From assembly GCA_016748015.1 (NCBI GenBank), contig JAAOMT010000230.1, positions 133,795-197,794 on the forward strand: 64,000 nucleotides of DNA, written 5' to 3'. Source of the stretch: Geosiphon pyriformis. Taxonomy: Eukaryota > Glomeromycota > Glomeromycetes > Archaeosporales > Geosiphonaceae. Every line of letters starts with the position of its first letter. Position 1 is the stretch's first letter. Below, piece by piece: positions 56,485 to 64,000 of the stretch. The notes below the pieces were generated by a model. The model was not told the origin of the DNA and did no database searches. It saw nothing but the letters and a program-made list of their open reading frames with translations. The position numbers and the translations under genes are program-made.

Positions 56485-57330
56485 TTAAATCTTTTTCCTT
56501 TCTTTTTTCTTTTCCTTTGTCAGTTTCTTTCTATTCCCAGGTTGGTAGTTTATTTGAGTCATTGTTAGTTTTTCAGTCTTGGTTGGCATTCCAGATAAGT
56601 TTTTCTTTTTTCTTTTCTTTTCCATTATTGTCCCAGAAGAGTATTGGTGGTAACTCGTTGTGGTCTTCTTCAGCCTATGATACTTGATAGGCTTCCCAAG
56701 TAGGTTTTTTTTCTTCTTCCTCAAACTTAATGAGTGGTGTTGTTAAGTTGGTGGTCTTGAAATGGCTACATGTGGCTGGTACATGTGTGTGTTAGCCGTT
56801 CTGGCTAATTTGAAGCTTCTGCATATTCCAATTAAGCAATGCATTGGTTTTGAATAGCCAATCATTACTAATAAGTGCTTGATATTGGGTGGCTTCCATA
56901 ACCAGTACTTTGATTGGAACAATGATACTGTTAACTTTGATAGGGAAGTCATCAATCTTACTAATAAGAGTTTTGGTTGCTCCATTAGTGGTTATGATCC
57001 TGGTGCTGGCAGTATGATCAACTTGGCAACCTAATTGGTTCATAAGTTGTCTTATAATAATGCTGCCAGCTGATCCACTGTCTAGGATTAGATTGATGGA
57101 GTGGCCATCAACTTTGACATCAGTGTACATGGCAGTAATAGGTTTTTTTTCTAGAGCGGCTCCACTAAATAATGGCATGATTGACAGTTCTTCGAGTTCA
57201 AATAAGAAGATAGTGTCCAGTGATTCATTCTCGGTAATGGTAGCTGGCAGAATGTTGCTGGTAAGTGTTGGTTATTGGTTGGTTTCCGGGTTATTGGGTT
57301 GGGCATCTTTTGAGAAGACCAAGAGACTTA
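56485..57330 (-). pseudogene. pol: Retropepsin region of Gypsy-D Pol
   Basis: The open piece 57178-56792 holds LILDSGSAGSIIIRQLMNQL, the DSG box, then ISKIDDFPIKV and YQALISNDWLF. Catalytic Asp and flap region look intact. It is followed by a Lys/Glu-rich stretch to 56485. Confidence 0.88.
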
Positions 57331-57699
57331 AATAGTGTTGGGAATTCGGGTTTTGGGAGTTCTTGGTATCTGAATTCTATTGTCAAAATCCTGATGGCTG
57401 GCTTAAGGAACTGGGAAATGGTTGATAGACTACCATTGACGATTTCTAGCTTTGTTGTGTCAGTTTTGGTCTCTGGATTCCATTTTAAGGTAAGTTCTGT
57501 GGTGGTGCTTAAATTTGTTGAGACTGATAAATTACCTGAAACTGCAGCTAATAAATGAGTTGGGGCTGTGGTTGATAAATGATGAGTGTTGTTGGCTGAT
57601 AAATTGGTGGTTAATAGATTGACTGTTGTGTTATAAGTAGGTAATTCAGTTGATACAGTTCTGGTGATTAATTACTAACATATTTCTGAGTTTGTAGTC

Positions 57700-59545
57700 A
57701 GCAATCAGAGTTTCAATACTGATGGCCTGATCTTTGTTCATTTAGCTGTTTATGGCATTCAAACTGTAAATGTTCTTGTTTACCACAATAGTGGCAAGCA
57801 TGTGTTTCCTGTTGTCACTATTGATTGATTGAGGATGTTGGATGCAACTGATCCTAGAACCAATTTGCGTTTCTGGAATTATTGCATTGTTGTAATGATT
57901 GATAAATTGTGTGACTGTTAGCTAAGTATCCTTCTAATTTCTGATTGATGGAATTACTAAATTGTTTTAATTTGGAATCCAATTCAGATGATTCATTCAT
58001 TACTAGATTAATGGCTTGGGCATAGTTAGCTTTAAGTTCAGCAGCTTCAAAATCTCTGGTATTTGTAACTGCAGCTTGAAAGTCTGCTGGATGCATTGGG
58101 TGCATGCATTGGAGAATGCTACTGCACAGGCCTCTGATGAATTGATTTAGGATTTGTGGTGCTGTAAAATAATCAGCCTATATGGCCTGGATTTGGCATA
58201 GATTTCTGTGAAAACATCCTAAGTAAGTAGTAACTGCTTCATTTTCTCCTTGCTTGATGGTGGTAAAAGTGTTTGCCAATTAATTGATGCTATTATTATT
58301 ACTAAAATATTGTAGGAATGCAAGCTTAAATGCATTAAAATTCTGGGGTTTGTTGGCTAAGCTTTGATATCATGAGTCAGCAGTATCCTGGAGAAAATAA
58401 AAGATGACTTGGAGGGCTCTTGCATTATTTCATCCATTGGCCGTGATGGTCTTTTCAATGTCATTGAGCCATATTTGGGCATCGTTTTCTTTGCCAGTGA
58501 ACTTCTCCAGTTTTACTATTGGAGCATAGACCATTGGATCCAAGTTCAGTTGTAGTAGTAGTTGTAATTGTTGTTGTAGCTGTTGAAGTGGCTGTTGTGG
58601 TTATTGGGGTGGTTGAAGTGGCTGCTATTAAATTGGTTCAATAATCAGTTTAATTGGTGGTTGATTGATGATGATTACTAGAGATAAGTTTTGCTGATTA
58701 ATTGTTTCAGGATTCAGATTGTTTTGAGTTTGCTGAGTTCAAATGTTCAGAGTTTTAACTTCCAGATTTTCTAAGATTGGGTTTTGGTAAGTAAATTCTT
58801 GATCTTCAGCTTTTTTTTCTTCTTTTTCCTCTGATTCCATTATTTCTCAGGGACTTGCATTTCCGAAATCTGGTTGAGATGGCAGTAATTGAAATCCTAA
58901 TGACATCAGCAATCGCAATTTAAATTCTTTAAAATAATCACCATAGGTTTCTAGTAATTCTGCTTTCTTTTGTTTACTTTGAAATAGAAGTTATTCAACT
59001 GTTGATGTCACATGTAATGTGGACATACCTGTTGATAGGATGTTAATGGCACTTCTGGGTATATAGTGGTATAAAGAGTTTGTTAATGATTCAACTCTAG
59101 TTTTCTTCCAAATAGGTGGTTGGATCTCTTTTGGTGTTGCTGTTGGTATTTGTAGTCTTTCTTTTCTTTTGTTTATGTAGGTGATGGGGAATTGTTGTTG
59201 TGTGTATTTTTCAATGGTTTGATTAATTTTCCTGATGATTGGTGTGAAACTGTAGTTTCTTGGTAAGCTGGTATATTGAAATAATTCTGTATAGAAATTT
59301 TTCCTTGTGGATTCAATGTTAACTGTTTCTCATAAGCAGTCTGTAATTTTATTGTTGACATAAAAGTTGAAGACTGACTTTGCTGGAAAATGGTTATTGT
59401 TTAATCCTAATTGTTGGGTGTACTGTTGAAACAAGGATTTGGTGAATCCTAAGTGGTTTGCTCCTATGATTTCTGATTCTACTACTTTTGGATGATTGTT
59501 GTTGGTACTGTTCTTTGTAGAATTATACCTCACAGGGAGCACCAA
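57700..59545 (-). pseudogene. gag: Gag of Gypsy-D
   Basis: The N-terminal piece 59545-59330 (VESEIIGANHLGFTKSLFQQ, LGLNNNHFPAKSVFNFYVNN) runs through the primer binding site and so has no sure start. Further pieces: 59361-59173, then a decayed core, then 58105-57854 (LDSKLKQFSNSINQKLEGYL). The knuckle CHYCGKQEHLQFEC is near 57800-57755 (CCHC). Frameshifts and stops interrupt it. Confidence 0.8.
59527..59544 (-). other. Candidate primer binding site, Gypsy-D
   Basis: TGGTGCTCCCTGTGAGG on the minus strand, two bases inside the 5' LTR. One base differs from Gypsy-A over the first 17. Confidence 0.55.
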
Positions 59546-59546
59546 A

Positions 59547-60414
59547 TGTTACAAATGATTATTTGTGGTCTCAATTCAAATAACAAATCTGTAACTTAGT
59601 GCTTAGTGACTAATTTGATGAATTATGATGGTAATATTGGTATGTTGTTTTTATCTGAAGATTTTGATTGAGTCTTTTGTATAATAGACAGAGATTCAAT
59701 GTTGTCTTTCCAGTAGCTTCCTGGAATTGCAATTCTGTCGAATTTTTTTCTCAGCATGGTGGCCAGTAATCTGGCAGTAATGCCCTTCTGGTAAGCTAGC
59801 CATTAATATATATAATTCTTATACCCTTCCTTTGGGGTCTTTTACCAGGCTATTCTTGACATCAATAACTCAGCGCTTCATCTTCAATCAATTAGTAACT
59901 TCAAAAGAAATAACAAAATAAAATAAAAAGAAAATAAAAGAAAATAAAAAAACAATTAAAAGCAATTACAAATTAGTATTTCATCAATAGCTGTGATCAA
60001 GAACTATTGTTCCAATGTGGTTAAGTATTACTTGCTTTCAACATGTAGTGTTAATAGTGGAGAGTAAATTAAGATAACAAATAGTTATTTATTGATATAA
60101 AAGGTTGTTTAGAACAAATCTAAACTGGGAGATCTGTTTTTTCTATTTTTAATGCTACCACTATATATACATAATTGAGATTCCTCAATTTCTCATTTTT
60201 CACACCAGAAATTTTAGAATTCTTGAAATCCTGCAATTCCTTTTGAGAGGAATCCTGGAATTTTGAAATCTTGCGATTCCTTGTATGAAAATCCTAAGAT
60301 TTCTGGAATCCTGCAATTTCTCTTGAGAAGAATTCTGGAATTCCATATTTACTATGGCTACTTCTGATTGGCTAATTTATATCTTAATATATTTTTTATA
60401 TTCTATGAGTAACA
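59547..60414 (-). repeat. Gypsy-D LTR (5' LTR in coding sense)
   Basis: 868 bp, TGTTACAAATGATTATTTG to GAGTAACA. TATATATA at 60162-60169 and the GGAATTCC-type array at 60178-60345. It would drive transcription towards lower coordinates. Confidence 0.92.
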
Positions 60415-61661
60415 GTATTTTGTTTTTAAAATATAATTTTGATATTAGTGATTTGGACAAATCTGACTTCTTTAAAATTTTTTATTTACTTAAATAATTT
60501 GGTATTGTTTTTGTTAAATAATTATATAATTAAAAAGACAGTATTTTTAAATAAAAAATTTTAAGTATTAAAAAAAATTGAATTTTTGTGGTTTTGTTTT
60601 TGGTTAATTTAATTCTGCTGTTAAATTTTTGATTGGTTTAGCTTTTTGCTTTGTTGTTTTGTTTTTTGCTATCAAGTTTTAGTCTTTAAATATTTTTGGT
60701 TTATATAAATTTAATATGATTTATAATAAGTTATTAAACATTAATATAGCATATTTTTTAATTTATATTAATAGTTTTCTAAGCAATTTAAATTCTGTTA
60801 ATATAAAAGCTAATATTACAGACTTTTTTGAAAATGTAAATTTAGGTTTAGATATTAAAATTTTAAAATTAGTTTTATTTATTATGGCTAAATTATATGT
60901 TATTATACTTGTTTTGAAATGTGTCTTTTTTTTTGTATAGTTAATTTGTTTTTTGACAGCCAGATAGCTTTAAATACATCTTATTTGGAGTTGGTTTTAA
61001 CTTTTTTAGACTTTTATAATTATTGTTGAGTTAAATGTTAGCATATTATAAATATTATTAAGAAAAAAAATTTATATGTTAATTAATATAAAATTAAAGA
61101 CTACTTAAGTATTTTAGATAATAAAAAAACCAATATTTTAGCTAATACTGCCTTATTTTTTAATGTAGTGCTTCCAGTCTATATATAAAAATATTTTATT
61201 AAAGTTAATAGTAAAGTTGTTTTAAGAAATACAAAATATTTTGTTTGTAAAGTTTTTTAAATAATCTATTATATTTGTTAAAAAATTAAATTTAGGACTT
61301 ATATTTTAAAAATTAGCTTACTTGAAAACATAAATTGAGTTAAATTAACAGTTATATAACATATTGATTTCTATATGTCAATTGGATTTATAAGCAAATT
61401 TATAATTAAATTATATTTATATTTTATAAAAACTTTATATTATAAACTATTTATAGCTGTTTATAAGCATCTATATAATAAATATTATTATAGTGTTTTA
61501 TGTTTGTTTTATAAAAAAATTAAATCTATAAATTATGTTTTTTTTTACAAATTAGATAGTAAAACTTACAAAAAATTATTAGATATCTATATAATATAAT
61601 TCATAAAAAAAGATACAAAAAAAATAAAGAAACAGATTATAAGAATAGGTTAATAAAAAAA
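60415..61661 (+). pseudogene. Old LINE-A copy: RNase H and C-terminal zinc region
   Basis: Resumes after Gypsy-D with a decayed stretch, then the piece 60716-60940 (IYINSFLSNLNSVNIKANIT, IMAKLYVIILVLKCV) that aligns with VFTDGSLRNAGSAEV and MAELQAVALALEC. The catalytic Asp and Glu are lost. FDSQIALNTS-like words follow near 60950. The piece 61375-61599 (SIGFISKFIIKLYLYFIKTL, VLCLFYKKIKSINYVFFY) matches the region before and over the CxxC zinc motif. It is cut near 61661 by the right-edge Gypsy. Confidence 0.75.
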
Positions 61662-62466
61662 TAATACTCAATATATGAACACATTTTTAGAAAATCATAG
61701 CATATTTTCAGAAATGTGCATATTTATAAAAATTGAGCATATTTTCAGAAAATTATGGTATATTATTCAGAAATAAGCACAGTTCTAGAAAGTAACATAG
61801 AAAAAAATAGAAATATGTAAAATTTCATATAACAAAAAATAAATATATATAACAATAATATCAAAAGTAAAAAAAAGTATTTAAACAAATTTATAGTTAG
61901 TTAACAATAAATATTCATAGCATATTTTTTCTTTCAAAAGATAATTTTTTATATCTTAAAGTAGAATCATCTAAATATCAAATAAAATCATTGTTTTATT
62001 ATTCAATTTATGTTATTTTTTTTATTGAATTAATATTGTTATTTTTCGATTCTATTAGCAACTTATATTAATAACATTTATTACTTAATTATATTAGACT
62101 AATAGCTTTTAATTATAATTATTAATAGAATACTAACTTCTTATTTCTTTTTTTTGTTTTGTTGTTTATTAATTGGTTAAAAGATTAAGTATTAAGATAT
62201 TAATATTAAAAATAGACTAGTAAAAAATCCATAAAACAAGAGTAAAAACTTAAGAATAATTTACTAAAAAAGCAATAACTGTTAGATTAAACCAGTCTTT
62301 ATATTAAAGAAAAAAATTCAGAAAAATTATTACCAAGTAAATTTCTGTCTATTATACAAAAAACTTAGCCAAAACTTTCAGAAATTACCAATAATATAAT
62401 TAGTCATTAAATACCAAGTTATAAATTTGTTATTTATTTTAACATCTTAAATAATCATTTGTAATA
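61662..62466 (+). repeat. 5' LTR of the right-edge Gypsy element (E)
   Basis: Reads as an A/D-type LTR in coding orientation: start TAATACTCA (from TGTTACTCA), A-rich and T-rich tracts, then ATAAATTTGTTATTTATTTT, and end AAATAATCATTTGTAATA. It holds its own array of about 22-bp units with ATTTTCAGAAAATNNTAGCAT (61680-61800), again unlike Gypsy-A and Gypsy-D. Very decayed. Confidence 0.7.
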
Positions 62467-62468
62467 TT

Positions 62469-62486
62469 TAGTGCTCCTTGTAAAAT
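62469..62486 (+). other. Decayed primer binding site, Gypsy-E
   Basis: TAGTGCTCCTTGTAAAAT follows the LTR end after TT, matching TGGTGCTTCCTGTGAGGT of Gypsy-A with transitions and one missing base. Confidence 0.5.
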
Positions 62487-64000
62487 ATAATTCAATAGAA
62501 AACAAACATTAATATTAACCCTTTAAAATAATAGGAAAAAATCACTTAAGATTTACAAAATTTTTATTTCAATATTATTAAACTTACCTGAAATTAACAA
62601 ATAATTATTGGTCAATAAAATCAGCTTTTAATTTTTATATTAACAAATAAATCATATATTACTTAAAAAGACAAAAAGATTTAGATACTATCATCAGAAA
62701 TTTCTATAATAAGCTATTAAAACATACTAGTTTTTTACAAAATCATAGTTTTGTTCTAATAATTACAAAAATAAATCACAAAATTAAAAAATACACTAAA
62801 CAGAAATTTTCTATTATTTTTACTGACAAAGAAAAAAAAAGTTACAAATCTCAGTAAGAATTCCAAAAAAATACAACTGCTTACTTAAAAGAAACTAAAA
62901 ATTATTTTGTCTATTAATCTATTATATTATTATATACTTAAAAGTATTATCAACATACTATTAGAATTTGTATTATTGTTAACTGTAAAAATACTTATAA
63001 CTTGAGTTTTATTTTAAAACAATTAAAAAAATCACAATTATTGGAAATCTATAGCAATTATTTTGAGGAACTAAAATTATAATTAATAATGTGATTAAAA
63101 CTTTGTTTATCATCACTTTAACTTAACTTTATATTTATCAGTAATTAAATATATATTAAATTAGAAGAAAAAGAAAGTAGTAATTAGAAAAATAATAATT
63201 AAAGCCTGATTTTATATAATTTTGAAAATAAAACTTTAATTGTTCAAATCCAGAAAAATCCAAATAATTCAAATACTGCTCTTATTATTCAACAAAATAT
63301 ACTTTTAATTATTCAAATTAATTTATCATTAATTGTACCAATAGTTATTTCTTATTAACAACAAATCAACTTATCTTTAAAACAAATAATATATATACCA
63401 ATTGTCAAACTTGAAAAGTTTACTGGTAAAGAAGATAACATCTAAACCTAATTAAATAATATTATAAAAGCCATTACAGCCAATGACTGAAACAATGTCA
63501 AAGCTTTTCAAGCAATTCTATACTTTTTACAAAATATTGCTAACTTATAATATTAGAGTTTTGCAAACAAACCTTATAATTTTAACACATTTAAAACTGC
63601 ATTTTTACAATATTTTAATAATTATAACAGCATTAATTGTCTATTAACTGGCTTTATTACTTTTAAACAAGATAATATTAAAGCAATTACAATCTATTTA
63701 AAACACTTTTATAGAAATCTGCACTAAATTTAAACACTTAATGCTGACTATTTCACAGCATCTTAAATTTTAAATCAGTTTATTTGCAAACTACATGGCA
63801 GTTTTCTGTAATAAATATGTTTATTACACATATTTTACAAAACACAGTCACTTATGTTAGAGATTTTAAATTAGTCAAGCTCAAAACCAATCATGTTTAA
63901 GCTATAAATCTAGTAATGAATGAATTATTTGAATTGAATTCCAAACTAAAGCAGTTCAATAAAATAATTAACCAGAAAATAGAGGAATATTTAACTAATA
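62487..64000 (+). pseudogene. gag: Gag of right-edge Gypsy element (E), partial
   Basis: Plus-strand readings match Gypsy-A and Gypsy-D Gag in order: an N-terminal part near 62600-62800, KLEKFTGKEDNI near 63410, ITANDWNNVKAFQAI-like words near 63475, FNNYNSINCLLTGFITFKQD near 63610-63675, and NELFELNSKLKQFNKIINQK at 63925-63980 (LDSKLKQFNEFINQKLEEYL in Gypsy-A). The knuckle and Pol lie beyond the window. Stops throughout. Confidence 0.8.

Larger units (their letters stand above)
50291..60414 (-). mobile_element. Gypsy-D: complete Ty3/Gypsy-type element related to Gypsy-A
   Basis: Two LTRs of 868 bp (50291-51158, 59547-60414) and an 8.4-kb interior on the minus strand, with the same gene order as Gypsy-A and alignable protein sequence. 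The flanks read GCAT (50287-50290) and GTAT (60415-60418), a 4-bp target duplication with one transition. It is more decayed than Gypsy-A, with shorter open pieces. It is inserted in the ORF2 of the old LINE-A. Confidence 0.92.

Overview
This 64-kb window is a transposon graveyard. I find no host gene, tRNA, rRNA or CRISPR array, and almost every base can be assigned to a retroelement or its remains. The LINE-type (non-LTR) and Ty3/Gypsy-type (LTR) elements, extreme AT richness and absence of any bacterial signal indicate a eukaryotic nuclear genome, most likely fungal. From memory the LINE ORF1 and Gypsy Pol families resemble those of arbuscular mycorrhizal fungi (Glomeromycotina, e.g. Rhizophagus). 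That assignment is an inference and was not searched.

Layout. Positions 1-2270 hold a decayed ORF1-only LINE-like element (here called type B), minus strand. A second type-B copy, plus strand, starts near 2690 and ends near 33285. It is split by an old solo LTR of Gypsy family C (3490-31089, candidate 4-bp target duplication ACTT). That LTR is split by a minus-strand LINE (family A, about 3780-30800). The LINE is in turn split by two complete Gypsy elements: Gypsy-A (8870-19122) inside ORF1, and Gypsy-C (20326-30173), also inside ORF1. A 5'-truncated LINE-A copy (32045-32900) sits in the type-B element.

From about 33300 to 61661 lies an older, very AT-rich plus-strand LINE-A copy. It is broken by a family-C solo LTR (36031-36954, perfect ATGA duplication), an internally deleted non-autonomous Gypsy (38073-41734), a 5'-truncated LINE-A (42425-42800), a nearly intact young LINE-A (43001-49911) and Gypsy-D (50291-60414). 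The right edge (61662-64000) is the 5' LTR and gag of a further decayed Gypsy, plus strand, running out of the window.

How the genes work together. LINE-A encodes ORF1 (RRM-like RNA-binding protein with a CCHC knuckle) and ORF2 (APE-type endonuclease, reverse transcriptase, RNase H, C-terminal zinc motif). The Gypsy elements encode Gag (CCHC knuckle) and an unusual Pol: retropepsin, cysteine-rich module, dUTPase, linker, RT, RNase H, H2C2/DDE integrase, and a conserved C-terminal extension of unknown function. All copies carry nonsense changes, largely of the TGG-to-stop or CAR-to-stop type. The best preserved coding sequence is LINE-A ORF1 at 43125-45089.
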